Of a stretch of 64,000 nt of DNA, positions 1 through 7,946 are shown piece after piece. The notes beneath the pieces are model-generated. The model saw only the letters and a list, made by a program, of their open reading frames with translations, was not told the DNA's origin and ran no database searches. This stretch comes from Rossellomorea marisflavi (GTDB taxonomy: Bacteria; Bacillota; Bacilli; Bacillales; Bacillaceae_B), in NCBI RefSeq assembly GCF_009806575.1, contig NZ_CP047095.1, forward strand, positions 3,104,001 to 3,168,000. Reading direction: 5' to 3'. The stretch's first letter is position 1; every line of letters begins with the position of its first letter. The translations under genes and the position numbers were made by a program.

Positions 1-691
1 GAGCGATGGTGGAGGAGTCTACATACAGGGGATGCTGAAAGAACAATCGTTTGTCGATGGCGTTCATCAGCTCTTCCTTCGTCACCTCTGCATAGTGGCC
101 ATCGAAAAAACGAAATCCCGTACTGGAAGGATACAAATGGATCGTATCGGTCCTCTGTCCCCTTGAAGCGAGATACTCCCTCAGCATCTGGATGAATACT
201 TGATATTCCTGTTCCATCTTATACTCATCTATCGCCAGGCCGAGCATTTCCCTCCACTTGTCCTGGAGTTTCTTCAGCCTGAAGGTGGCGAAAGCATCAA
301 ATGTGACTGGTTCCGGATGGCCGAGGAGGTTCTGCACTTCTTCCAATACGTGCCCCCACTCATCCCAGTCGGTCAAGAGCTCCGTCAGTTCCGGCCGTTC
401 GCCGCTTCGCATCTCGGAAATGATGGCGCAGATCTGACCCACTTCCTCCGGATCATCGTAATAGTAATCCGTTCTCAGGGCCTCTTCCGTCCATCCCTTC
501 CACATCTCGTTGATGATGAAGGTTGTCAGGCATGTTTTAAGCCTGGCCATTTCACGCCCGGTCTTCGCTTCTATCGTAATCGCATAGTGGCTGCTTCTTT
601 CAATCCGCGTTTCCTTTATCCAGGATGGTGCACCCAGATGCTTTTGACATCGCAGTGCATCAGCCTCTCGTCTGAAAATCAATTCTACCAA
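1..691 (-). CDS. ytxC: Sporulation protein YtxC (3' end cut by window edge)
   Basis: About 230 codons are present before the reading frame leaves the window; the family is about 280 residues, so roughly the last 50 are missing. I recognise it as YtxC from its acidic sequence and its place directly downstream of nrdR-dnaB-dnaI. YtxC is a poorly understood protein linked to sporulation; its biochemical role is unknown. The start is a TTG at 691, chosen because an AAGGAGG lies nine bases upstream, whereas no well-placed ATG exists. The N-terminus reads LVELIFRREADA (first residue Met in the cell). A repeat element separates it from dnaI, so it may have its own promoter or rely on read-through. 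Confidence 0.8.
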   Translation of the reverse strand, partial: MVELIFRREADALRCQKHLGAPSWIKETRIERSSHYAITIEAKTGREMARLKTCLTTFIINEMWKGWTEEALRTDYYYDDPEEVGQICAIISEMRSGERPELTELLTDWDEWGHVLEEVQNLLGHPEPVTFDAFATFRLKKLQDKWREMLGLAIDEYKMEQEYQVFIQMLREYLASRGQRTDTIHLYPSSTGFRFFDGHYAEVTKEELMNAIDKRLFFQHPLYVDSSTIA

Positions 692-819
692 TCGATCCCG
701 CCTCCTTATAGCCATTTCCCTGCTTTATGTATATGGGGGCCTGGTCAAATTAGAAGTCGGGGATGAATAATTTTACCGGACTTATCCGGGGCGGACTCGT
801 TTTCCGGACCACGCAAAGG

Positions 820-1095
820 AGGTTGGGACAAAACGAAAAGGGTACCCTTTCATGACGAAGACGAGCAGTGCAGGCTCTTAATGCCGCTCATGATTTCCGT
901 TTCCACAGGCGGCCCGTGAGCATGACTGTGGGGTCTCACGTAAGCCACTCTTCCCGCGGGAGTTCTTGTCCTTCAACCGCTAGGAACAAGTAACTAGTCA
1001 TGTTCATGAAATAAATTAAAACCCGAACTTCTTTGCCTGATCGTAGACAAATGAATTCGGGTTTTACTATGACTAAAACACTTTTGTACCAGCCT
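820..1095. repeat. Dispersed repeat with terminal inverted repeats, copy 1 (diverged)
   Basis: About 276 bp with imperfect terminal inverted repeats: GGTTGGGACAAAAC on the left and TTTGTACCAGCC on the right. It fills most of the gap between ytxC and dnaI. The middle holds a degenerate form of a GC-rich core (GTGAGC, GGGGTCTCAC, CCCGCGGGAG). The right third contains an imperfect hairpin at 1018-1065 with arms containing CCCGAA and TTCGGG, ending in a T-run on either strand. Copies 2 (17178-17461) and 3 (23072-23368) share this architecture. No ORF is conserved among the copies, so it looks like a non-autonomous mobile or structural element. Here the core arms have decayed. Confidence 0.75.
1018..1065 (-). 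terminator. Hairpin inside repeat copy 1, likely terminator of nrdR-dnaB-dnaI
   Basis: AAAACCCGAA pairs with TTCGGGTTTT, flanking a partly paired inner stem (CTTTGCC.. and ..AGACAAATG). It starts about 45 bases after the dnaI stop, and the arms end in A/T runs, so it could stop transcription from both sides. No other terminator is visible between dnaI and ytxC. Confidence 0.5.
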
Positions 1096-1110
1096 CTCTC
1101 GTGGTGCAGC

Positions 1111-2037
1111 CTATTCCCGCCTGTTGCGTCCGTCGATCAGAACGGGAGCGGCCAGGTACTTGATCCTTTCCATGATCCTCGCGGCTTTCAGTTTTTCCTC
1201 TTCACCACGCTGTGAATAGGTAAGATGATGGGTCAACTCGCTATGGTTGAAATTGGAGGTGAAGAAGGTCGGCAGGTTTTCAAGCATCCTGTACTGCAGG
1301 ATCGTACCGAGGATCTCATCCCGCCCCCAGCTCGACATCGTTTCCGCCCCGATATCATCGAGCATGAGGATCGGAGCCGTTTTGACGGCATCCAATTTTT
1401 CATTGGTTGTATGATCCCCGAGGGACTGCTTGATTTCACGGAAGAACTCCGGAACATAGACAATCATGGACGAGATCTTCTTCTCGGCGAGCTCATTGGC
1501 GATCGCACCGAGGAGATACGACTTTCCGACACCGAATTTCCCATAAAAATAAAGGCCCTTCATCTTCTTGCCTTCTTCGTAATCGCGTACGAAGGCCATG
1601 GCCTGACGGATTGCTTCCACCCTTCCCTTGGAATCGGGCTCGAGGTCCGTGAAGGAGGCATGCAGGATATCTTTCGGCACGTACAGACTCTTGATCAAAC
1701 GCTGAGAACTTGTCCGTTCGTCGTGCACGACCTTCCTGGGACAGCGATGATACTCGATATCGATGACACGGCCCCTCACGACTAGATGGGGCTCATATCC
1801 CTCCATCATATTCTTGCACTCAGCCAGCGACGGACATCCGCTGCATTCCTTGCTCTGGGAAATGTATTCATATAATTTCATGAGATTCGCATCGATCACA
1901 TCCGCAGGGACATCCTCCTTCCTGACGAAATCCTTCACATCGGGATTCGCCAGGATCTCTTTTCTCATTGCGTCATACCGCTCTTGAAAAGAACCGGATG
2001 CAGCAAGCCTCTTGAGTGTATGGTTGATTCTTTCCAT
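1111..2037 (-). CDS. dnaI: Primosomal protein DnaI (helicase loader)
   Basis: AAA+ ATPase that loads the replicative helicase DnaC (the Bacillus DnaB-type helicase) at oriC and during restart, working with DnaD and DnaB. At 308 residues it is full length. Visible features: an N-terminal helicase-binding region with a Cys cluster (about C65, C68, C74, C99) that fits the family zinc site; Walker A GKFGVGKS (about 166-173); Walker B LMLDDIGAE (D227-D228); and a sensor-like TSNF. I start at the ATG at 2037 (MERINH), preceded by AGGTGA. A GTG three codons upstream overlaps the dnaB stop region and lacks a spaced RBS. It follows dnaB after nine bases, so the two are co-transcribed. Confidence 0.95.
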   Translation of the reverse strand: MERINHTLKRLAASGSFQERYDAMRKEILANPDVKDFVRKEDVPADVIDANLMKLYEYISQSKECSGCPSLAECKNMMEGYEPHLVVRGRVIDIEYHRCPRKVVHDERTSSQRLIKSLYVPKDILHASFTDLEPDSKGRVEAIRQAMAFVRDYEEGKKMKGLYFYGKFGVGKSYLLGAIANELAEKKISSMIVYVPEFFREIKQSLGDHTTNEKLDAVKTAPILMLDDIGAETMSSWGRDEILGTILQYRMLENLPTFFTSNFNHSELTHHLTYSQRGEEEKLKAARIMERIKYLAAPVLIDGRNRRE

Positions 2038-2046
2038 CTTTTTCAC

Positions 2047-3432
2047 CTACTTCCGAAAATTCTTCAATTCTTCTTCGAGTTTTCTTTTTTCGGCTTCCAG
2101 GTCATAGGTTTCCCCGTTCTGACTTTTCGCCTCGCCTTTCTCATCTTCCTGGAACCAATCAGGCAGTTTCTCTGTCCTGATCGGCTTCCTTCGGGTGGTC
2201 CGCTTTTCATTTTTCCCTGACGCCCACTCCATGTATTGCTTGTGTTCATTCTTGGCAAGCTCCATCGCTTCCCCGGCCGTGCTCACTTTCTTCCGGGCCC
2301 AATGGGAAGCGATCTTCTCCATATACCCTTTCGTCAGCTTCATATCCGTCTTCAGCAGCACATACTGGATCAGGACATTAATGACGGGAAGCGGCAGTTT
2401 CTGTGTCATGATGATCTCTTCGACAACTTGAAGATCCGAATTCGATGCGGCACTCCCATTGGAAATGTCAGCAAGGACATCCTTTGGCGATGTGCTTTCG
2501 AGATACTCCAGAAGCTCCTCTTCCCTCGACAACGGTTTGGATGCTTCCTTCTTCACCGGTCTAGCTTTCGGTGTCAGGTCGGGCAGTTCATCGCCGGTTT
2601 GCAGCTGATACCAATCCCGGGCCGATTTCCGTAACTGCTCAACATCAATCGCCTCATCCGAATCAAGGGAGCCAAGAAGGATGTTTTTCATCTGTAGGGG
2701 ACCGATTCCGTAGAGATAGCTTAGCTTCAAGATCGTTTCCTTCACGACAGGAGTGAAGGCCCTCCTCGGCACCATGGATTCTGAAAGTCCGTTGAGCAGC
2801 AGGCTGAAATCAAAGTCGATATCATCCATTGGAGGTCCTTCGTTCTTCCCATAGCCGATATATGCCTTCTCCCCATTCGTCAACGAGCCGTCATTGGCCT
2901 CATGGCGAAGGAAGTCGATGCTGTTCTCCGAAGAGAAAACGTCCTGAAACGAGCGGGTGACATTTGTAAAGCTGTCTGATTCCATCCCGCGATCAGTGAA
3001 CGATTCTTTCAGGCGCAGGTAGTGGGAGCGGCCAATTTTCCTGAACAGATACACATTCAGCATGCCATCTGTGAAAAAATCATTCGGAAGCAGCGGGGGC
3101 TGCAGTTCATAAATGAAGCTCCGCTCGTTTTCCCCTTTCTTCGCGTACGTCTTAAGGAGGCCGATCCCTTCGAGCTTCATACGCGCTTCATGGATTTCCT
3201 GAAGATTCATGGACAGGATATTCATCAAATGATAATGGTTCGAAGGCGCAGACCACAACCTGCTTTCTTCCACCTCTCCCCACAGGCTCATATACAGGCT
3301 GTAGGAAACCGGACCGATAAGGGGCTGATATAAGAATGTGATGATCTTTCTCTCAAATTCCTGCAGGAGCCCGTTGGTGCAGACCGTATAATGATCCACA
3401 GGCTGAATTTCATTCCAGTGATTCTTCATCAT
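2047..3432 (-). CDS. dnaB: Replication initiation and membrane attachment protein DnaB
   Basis: Gram-positive DnaB, a DnaD/DnaB-fold remodelling protein (not the helicase). It recruits the DnaI-helicase complex to DNA and links initiation to the membrane. The 461 residues match the family (about 470). The N-terminal part carries the winged-helix DDBH1 region. The central-to-C-terminal part has the DnaB/DnaD DDBH2 region, ending in a charged tail rich in Lys and Glu (about 400-461). It starts with ATG ATG after AGAGGTCA, and either ATG is possible. It lies between nrdR and dnaI in the conserved order nrdR-dnaB-dnaI, so replication start proteins are co-expressed with the ribonucleotide reductase repressor. 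Confidence 0.93.
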   Translation of the reverse strand: MMKNHWNEIQPVDHYTVCTNGLLQEFERKIITFLYQPLIGPVSYSLYMSLWGEVEESRLWSAPSNHYHLMNILSMNLQEIHEARMKLEGIGLLKTYAKKGENERSFIYELQPPLLPNDFFTDGMLNVYLFRKIGRSHYLRLKESFTDRGMESDSFTNVTRSFQDVFSSENSIDFLRHEANDGSLTNGEKAYIGYGKNEGPPMDDIDFDFSLLLNGLSESMVPRRAFTPVVKETILKLSYLYGIGPLQMKNILLGSLDSDEAIDVEQLRKSARDWYQLQTGDELPDLTPKARPVKKEASKPLSREEELLEYLESTSPKDVLADISNGSAASNSDLQVVEEIIMTQKLPLPVINVLIQYVLLKTDMKLTKGYMEKIASHWARKKVSTAGEAMELAKNEHKQYMEWASGKNEKRTTRRKPIRTEKLPDWFQEDEKGEAKSQNGETYDLEAEKRKLEEELKNFRK

Positions 3433-3495
3433 TGACCTCTACCTTTCGACACATAAGAGAAAAAGAGCCAAAGATGGACTCTTCAGCTCGGCCTT

Positions 3496-3951
3496 TCACT
3501 CTTTTTTGATCAGTTCTTTAAGTTCATCTATGAACACATTGATATCCTTGAATTGTCTGTATACCGAAGCAAACCGGACGTAAGCGACTTCGTCGACCTG
3601 CGCCAGGCGATCCATGACCATCTCACCCACTTTAACGGACTCGACCTCGGACACCCCTTGGTTCCGGAGGTCCTTTTCAATGTCCAGGGAGAGCTTCTCG
3701 AGCGTCTCCAATGGAACCGGACGTTTCTCGCATGCCTTAATAAGACCGCGGAGGATCTTTTCTCTGCTGAACTCTTCCCGCAGGCCTTCCTTCTTCACCA
3801 CAATCAAAGGCAGTTCTTCCACCTTTTCGAACGTGGTGAACCGGAACGCGCACACTTCACATTCTCTTCTTCTCCTGATGGAACGCCCTTCATCAGCCGG
3901 ACGCGAATCCACCACCCGGGTGCCGTTATTTTGGCAGGACGGACATTTCAT
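3496..3951 (-). CDS. nrdR: Transcriptional repressor NrdR
   Basis: Repressor of ribonucleotide reductase genes that senses dATP/ATP. The 151 residues are full length. The N-terminal zinc ribbon uses C3, C6, C31 and C34 (CPSC and CEVC), with the family's basic stretch SIRRRREC between them. An ATP-cone domain fills about residues 49-139, with [14 protein letters not shown] at its start. The start ATG has GGAG eight bases upstream. First gene of the nrdR-dnaB-dnaI cluster; the unknown gene at 4025-4405 lies upstream on the same strand with no clear terminator between, so read-through is possible. Confidence 0.96.
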   Translation of the reverse strand: MKCPSCQNNGTRVVDSRPADEGRSIRRRRECEVCAFRFTTFEKVEELPLIVVKKEGLREEFSREKILRGLIKACEKRPVPLETLEKLSLDIEKDLRNQGVSEVESVKVGEMVMDRLAQVDEVAYVRFASVYRQFKDINVFIDELKELIKKE

Positions 3952-4024
3952 ACTATCAGCTCCGTTATGCTAAACTCATTTACACTTATGATATAGAAAA
4001 GTGGTGCTCACCACAAGTTCTTCG

Positions 4025-4405
4025 CTATCTCACCCTCGTCAATTTCCCGTCCAGGACATCGTAATAATTCTTGATCTGCGCCTTCAGGACGGAATACGTG
4101 CCGAGGATCTTTCCTTTATCCGTACTCAGTTTGAAATCGACCGCCGTCTCGAGCGGCCTCACCCCGATGACCGTCGCCACTATGAACAGCTGCGGGGTCC
4201 CGTTCTTCCGGATTGTGATCTCTCCCCTGTCCTTCGATTCGGATAGGATATCGTACTGGGAAGATGAGAACAATTCGAGGACGGCATTGAATGTCCCATT
4301 TTGCATGGATTTATAATAATGGGTCTGCAGGACTTCTTCTTCCTGCTTATCCGATGTTTCACATTCCGATTGAAAACGTTTCAACAAGGTCTTGATTCCG
4401 CTCAT
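4025..4405 (-). CDS. Small conserved-looking cytosolic protein of unknown function
   Basis: I do not recognise a named family. The product is 126 residues from the ATG at 4405 (MSGIKTLLKRF), chosen because GGGAGG lies nine bases upstream; longer frames to 4516 lack an RBS. There is no signal peptide or membrane segment. The second half looks like a compact alpha/beta fold with several hydrophobic strands (TPQLFIVATVIG, AVDFKLST). Base composition and codon use resemble the neighbours. It lies between speD and nrdR; from memory this slot is empty in B. subtilis. It may be transcribed into nrdR. Confidence 0.7.
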   Translation of the reverse strand: MSGIKTLLKRFQSECETSDKQEEEVLQTHYYKSMQNGTFNAVLELFSSSQYDILSESKDRGEITIRKNGTPQLFIVATVIGVRPLETAVDFKLSTDKGKILGTYSVLKAQIKNYYDVLDGKLTRVR

Positions 4406-4493
4406 GATCATTTTCCTCCCTTTGTATACCCTCATTTTACACGAAAACATGAGGATTGAAAATGGAGACATTGAAAGCGGGAACAACCTCAAT

Positions 4494-4525
4494 AAAAAAA
4501 GAGATGCATGAGTCATGCACCTCTT
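4494..4525 (-). terminator. Terminator downstream of speD
   Basis: On the minus strand, AGAGGTGCATGA pairs with TCATGCATCTCT (one G-T wobble), followed by TTTTTTT. It sits 14-45 bases after the speD stop. Confidence 0.8.
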
Positions 4526-4538
4526 GAAGATTCAACTA

Positions 4539-4919
4539 TTAGAGCGCCTGAGCCTGTGATTTCTTCACCTGTACAGGTCCCATGCCGCGCGGAAGTTCGA
4601 TTGTTTCACGGGTATCAGCACCCAGTGCTTCAGCTATATATTCTGCAGCGATGTTCGGATCTAGATCTCCGCATGTATACACATCGATGCTGGCATATCC
4701 ATGTTCAGGAAAGCTGTGGATGGTCAGGTGGGATTCAGAGATGATCACCACTCCGCTCACGCCTTGTGGAGCAAATTTGTGAAAGGCCACTTCACGGATT
4801 TCAGCACCTGATTTAAGAGCTGCATCCACAAACGTTTTTTCAATTCCTACTACATCATTCAACTTTTCAAAATCGCAACCCCATAGTTCAGAGATTACAT
4901 GACGACCCATTGTTTCCAT
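4539..4919 (-). CDS. speD: S-adenosylmethionine decarboxylase proenzyme
   Basis: Makes decarboxylated SAM, the aminopropyl donor for spermidine. It is the short prokaryotic class-1B form at 126 residues. The self-cleavage site is E62-S63 within [10 protein letters not shown]; Ser63 becomes the pyruvoyl cofactor. The [18 protein letters not shown] block holds His68 and Cys83, the family's processing and catalytic acid residues. Very similar to B. subtilis SpeD as I remember it. In B. subtilis it follows gapB closely; here a terminator and about 380 bases lie between them, so speD probably has its own promoter. Confidence 0.97.
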   Translation of the reverse strand: METMGRHVISELWGCDFEKLNDVVGIEKTFVDAALKSGAEIREVAFHKFAPQGVSGVVIISESHLTIHSFPEHGYASIDVYTCGDLDPNIAAEYIAEALGADTRETIELPRGMGPVQVKKSQAQAL

Positions 4920-5300
4920 TGATCGTTTCCCCCTTTGACATAATTTTTTTCGTCAAAATGAACAAGTCCCTTGGCAAAATCTTAACCACCACGGGGGAAA
5001 GTTAGTCCGAAGAGGTCCTAACCCTTTAAGTAGTTAACTCAGTAATCATTTGCTGTTAAGAAGTTCACGAAAAATAGTATACTTTGTTTAAACTCCATTT
5101 GCAATAAATTTTCAAAAGTTTTTTCATAGGGCCATTCCGGCATTCGGGCTGCAGGGAAATCCGTGATCCCGTAGTGAAAGCCTGTAAATCGCAAGGCGCT
5201 CCTTGCATGTGGGACTCTCGGGTCCCCTATGCGTTTTGATGGAGCGGGCGGGCAGGTGGACCCGGGTTGGATCCCGGACCCCGTCATGGAATTTGAGCAC
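4920..5300 (-). other. Intergenic stretch upstream of speD with a hairpin in the presumed leader
   Basis: Some 380 bases without a credible gene. About 80 bases before the speD start, the minus strand holds an imperfect hairpin (5001-5022: GTTAG..CTAAC arms with an inner CC/GG pair), then a CCCCCGTGGTGG tract. This could be a regulatory leader, but no U-tract follows, so it is not a classic attenuator. An open frame (5039-5482) crosses the region but overlaps the gapB 3' end and terminator, lacks an RBS and resembles no protein. Confidence 0.3.
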
Positions 5301-5325
5301 AAAAAAGAACGCATCCACGATGCGT
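5301..5325 (-). terminator. Terminator downstream of gapB
   Basis: Minus strand: ACGCATC-GTG-GATGCGT stem (perfect 7 bp) followed by TTCTTTTTT, about 35 bases after the gapB stop. Confidence 0.8.
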
Positions 5326-5360
5326 CCCGATGTTCATTCATTCTTTTTATGTTGGTTCTT

Positions 5361-6389
5361 TCAAACATTGACCCCGGCTGCAGCCTCCATCTTGGATGCC
5401 GTGAACCGGACAAGATCGACGACCCGGCAGGAGTAGCCCCATTCATTATCGTACCATGCAAGCACCTTGACTTTGCGATCATCCATCACCATGGTGGAGA
5501 GGCCGTCAATGATGGCAGAGTGGGGATTGGTGTTGAAATCGATGGACACGAGCGGCTCCGTCGTGAATTCAACGATTCCATGCATGGAACCGAGTGAGGC
5601 AGCCGTGAAAGCATCATTGATTTCCTCGACCGTCACGTCCCTTTTCACATCGACCACAAGGTCCACAAGGGATACATTCGGCGTCGGGACGCGGAGCGCC
5701 ATCCCGTGCAGCTTGCCCTTCAACTCCGGCATGACGAGGGCCAACGCCTTCGCTGCACCTGTCGTCGTCGGGATGATGGATTGACCGCACGCTCTCGCCC
5801 TCCGAAGGTCCTTATGGGGATTATCGATATTCTTTTGATCATTCGTATACGCATGCACCGTGGTCATCAGACCGTTTTCAATGCCGAACTGCTCGTGAAG
5901 CACTTTTGCCACAGGTGCCAGGCAGTTTGTCGTGCATGATGCATTGGAAATCACATGATGCTCATCGATATCGAGAGCGTCTTCGTTGACCCCCATCACG
6001 ATGGTAACGTCTTCATTTTTACCCGGGGCGGTCAGAATCACCTTTCTCGCACCAGCGTCCAGATGCAGGGCCGCTTTCTCCCTGGAGTTGAACTTGCCTG
6101 TCGCTTCGATGACGATATCCACATTCAATTCCGCCCATGGCAAGGCAGCAGGATCACGGTTGCTCAGGAGCCGCACCGTCTTTCCATTGACAATGAGGGA
6201 ATCCTCCCCGATTGCCACTTCTGCTTTGAACGTACCGTGGTTGGTATCATACTTGATCAGGTGAGCCAGTGTTTCTGCCGGATAGCTCGCATTGATGGCC
6301 ACGACTTCCAAGTCATCCTCCATAATCGCCTTCCTGAATACCATTCTCCCAATTCGACCAAATCCATTGATTGCCACTCTCGCCATCAT
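5361..6389 (-). CDS. gapB: NADP-preferring glyceraldehyde-3-phosphate dehydrogenase, gluconeogenic GapB
   Basis: Catalyses the gluconeogenic direction of the GAPDH reaction. The 342 residues match GapB (about 340). The Rossmann start is NGFGRIGR; the active site is SNASCTTNCLAP with catalytic Cys152. I call GapB rather than GapA because of its place beside speD and coaE, its resemblance to B. subtilis GapB (NPHKDLRRARA, LIKYDTNHG) and the CcpN-type operators in its promoter. The second ATG at 6386 is an alternative start; GGAG lies eight bases before the first. It is probably monocistronic, with its own terminator at 5301-5325. Confidence 0.93.
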   Translation of the reverse strand: MMARVAINGFGRIGRMVFRKAIMEDDLEVVAINASYPAETLAHLIKYDTNHGTFKAEVAIGEDSLIVNGKTVRLLSNRDPAALPWAELNVDIVIEATGKFNSREKAALHLDAGARKVILTAPGKNEDVTIVMGVNEDALDIDEHHVISNASCTTNCLAPVAKVLHEQFGIENGLMTTVHAYTNDQKNIDNPHKDLRRARACGQSIIPTTTGAAKALALVMPELKGKLHGMALRVPTPNVSLVDLVVDVKRDVTVEEINDAFTAASLGSMHGIVEFTTEPLVSIDFNTNPHSAIIDGLSTMVMDDRKVKVLAWYDNEWGYSCRVVDLVRFTASKMEAAAGVNV

Positions 6390-6424
6390 ATATCCTGCTC
6401 CCCTCTATATTAATGTTATACTCA

Positions 6425-6454
6425 TATGTTATTTTCTAAAAATAGTATAACATA
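6425..6454 (-). promoter_or_regulatory. gapB promoter with two CcpN-type operators
   Basis: On the minus strand TATGTTATACT (6444-6454) matches the published CcpN consensus TRTGHYATAYW at all 11 positions and contains the likely -10 (TATACT). A second site on the plus strand, TATGTTATTTT (6425-6435), matches 10 of 11. CcpN represses gapB and pckA under glycolytic conditions in B. subtilis. The sites lie 36-66 bases before the start codon. The -35 (TGGTCA, spacing 16) is weak. The consensus is quoted from memory. Confidence 0.6.
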
Positions 6455-6577
6455 TTGAACGGAATTGACCATATGGTTTTGTGTAAATTCGAAATGTTGT
6501 AACATTCTGATAACGCTTTCTTTTATTCTTATTTCTCAAAGCTTGGTTAAAGTCCATTAAGCTCCTCCGTAAAGATA

Positions 6578-6610
6578 GAAAAAGCCGCCGGACATATCCC
6601 GGCGGGCTTC
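6578..6610 (-). terminator. Terminator downstream of coaE
   Basis: Minus strand: GCCCGCCGGG-ATATGT-CCGGCGGC followed by TTTTTC. It starts four bases after the coaE stop and closes the polA-mutM-ytaF-coaE unit. Confidence 0.85.
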
Positions 6611-6613
6611 ACT

Positions 6614-7222
6614 TTACGGCTTCAATCCCCATGTAGCAAGTAGCTCTTCCACCTGCTTCAAGGTATCTTCCACCGAACCATTATTATCGATGACTGCATC
6701 TGCCTTTTCGGCTTTTTCCTTCAAAGGGAGCTGCGAGGAGATGCGGGCTGCCGCTTCTTGTTCAGACAGCCGGTTCCGCTTCATCAATCGATCGAGCTGC
6801 ACGTCTTCTTCGACGGCGACGACGACCGTCCGATCCACCATCCATGTCAGGTCACTTTCAAATAGAAGGGGAATATCCATGATGATCGTCTGTTTTCCGT
6901 TTTCAATGGCCTCGTCTTTATGCGCGAGCATCATGCTCCGCACGGCCGGATGCACGATCCCATTCAGGAGATTCCGTTTCGTCGGGTCATTAAAGATGAT
7001 GGCCCCGAGCCCGGCACGGTCGATCTGGCCGTTTTCCTGAAGGATGCCCTTGCCGAATGCATCGACGATGGCGAGGTATGCGGGTTGCCCGACTTCCACC
7101 ACCATGCGTGCTGCAAGATCTGCATCGATGATAATGTACCCCTTTTCTTTCAGAAATGCTGATACTGTACTTTTACCGCTTGCAATACCGCCCGTCAGTC
7201 CAATGATGGTTGCCACTTTCAT
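6614..7222 (-). CDS. coaE: Dephospho-CoA kinase
   Basis: Last step of coenzyme A synthesis: phosphorylates the 3'-hydroxyl of dephospho-CoA. The 202 residues are full length. The P-loop is GGIASGKST (11-19), followed by the family's IIDADLAAR substrate segment, HPAVR in the middle (CoA lid region) and LMKRNRLSEQEA near the C-terminus. It starts at ATG 7222 with AAAGGA just upstream. Last gene of polA-mutM-ytaF-coaE; it follows ytaF after 25 bases. Confidence 0.95.
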   Translation of the reverse strand: MKVATIIGLTGGIASGKSTVSAFLKEKGYIIIDADLAARMVVEVGQPAYLAIVDAFGKGILQENGQIDRAGLGAIIFNDPTKRNLLNGIVHPAVRSMMLAHKDEAIENGKQTIIMDIPLLFESDLTWMVDRTVVVAVEEDVQLDRLMKRNRLSEQEAAARISSQLPLKEKAEKADAVIDNNGSVEDTLKQVEELLATWGLKP

Positions 7223-7247
7223 CGATCCTTTCGTTCAGCACCATTCC

Positions 7248-7883
7248 CTAGAACCGCATAATCCCCAGACAGATCAATAGGACTCCAGGCAGGAAGGCGA
7301 CCCGCTGGATCCATCTGATATGAGAGAAGTAGACGCCCAACTGCAATCCGCAGGTGAGGAAGATGAAACTCATGGAGAAGATGGCGATGGCAAGTGGAAA
7401 AGGAGAATAATTCAAAAGCGCGGCCCCGAGCCCTGCACCGAACGAATCAAGGGAAAGGGCTATGCCGAGCATGAATGCTTCTACGCCGGTGATGGTTCCG
7501 GAGCGGTCGAAATCGGCCGTCAACGGACGCCTCATGATCTGGATCACGAGGCCGATCGATTTGATTTCCACATTGATCAAGGTCTTTTCTTTCTCTTCCA
7601 CTTGCGTTTCCTTCTCCGGTCTGAAGAACTGATAGAGCACCGCGAGTCCGATGGCCACCAGGATCAATCCTCCGATCCTCCCAGCCCATTCGGGTGAAAG
7701 GATGACAGAGATCGCCTGCCCCATGAACATGGCGATCAATAAGCATAATGCAGAGCATAAGGAAATGATGGTGATTGATTTTATAGGTATTTTGACTTTT
7801 CGTAATCCATATGTCAGTCCCGTACTGAAATTATCAAGGCTTACAGCAAATGCCAGCAGGAGTAAGGAGAAAAGTGTGTTCAT
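7248..7883 (-). CDS. ytaF: Sporulation membrane protein YtaF
   Basis: MntP-like integral membrane protein of about 211 residues. Six hydrophobic segments can be read (roughly 3-23, 35-55, 63-83, 132-152, 160-180, 190-210). The paired sequences AVSLDNFSTGL near the N-terminus and ALSLDSFGAGLG in the second half reveal an internal duplication, typical of the MntP/YtaF superfamily; the conserved Asp residues could bind metal. The start MNTLFS at 7883 is preceded by GGGAGG nine bases upstream; a longer frame to 7907 lacks one. YtaF is described as a mother-cell sporulation gene; its transport substrate is unknown. Confidence 0.9.
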   Translation of the reverse strand: MNTLFSLLLLAFAVSLDNFSTGLTYGLRKVKIPIKSITIISLCSALCLLIAMFMGQAISVILSPEWAGRIGGLILVAIGLAVLYQFFRPEKETQVEEKEKTLINVEIKSIGLVIQIMRRPLTADFDRSGTITGVEAFMLGIALSLDSFGAGLGAALLNYSPFPLAIAIFSMSFIFLTCGLQLGVYFSHIRWIQRVAFLPGVLLICLGIMRF

Positions 7884-7946
7884 TCTGACAGCCCTCCCAA
7901 TCGTCAATACAATACTATATGGTATGGGCTTATCAGATGTTAAATG

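Noticed and set aside
5039-5482. 147-codon minus-strand frame downstream of gapB
   Set aside because: Overlaps the gapB 3' end out of frame, crosses the gapB terminator and lacks an RBS.
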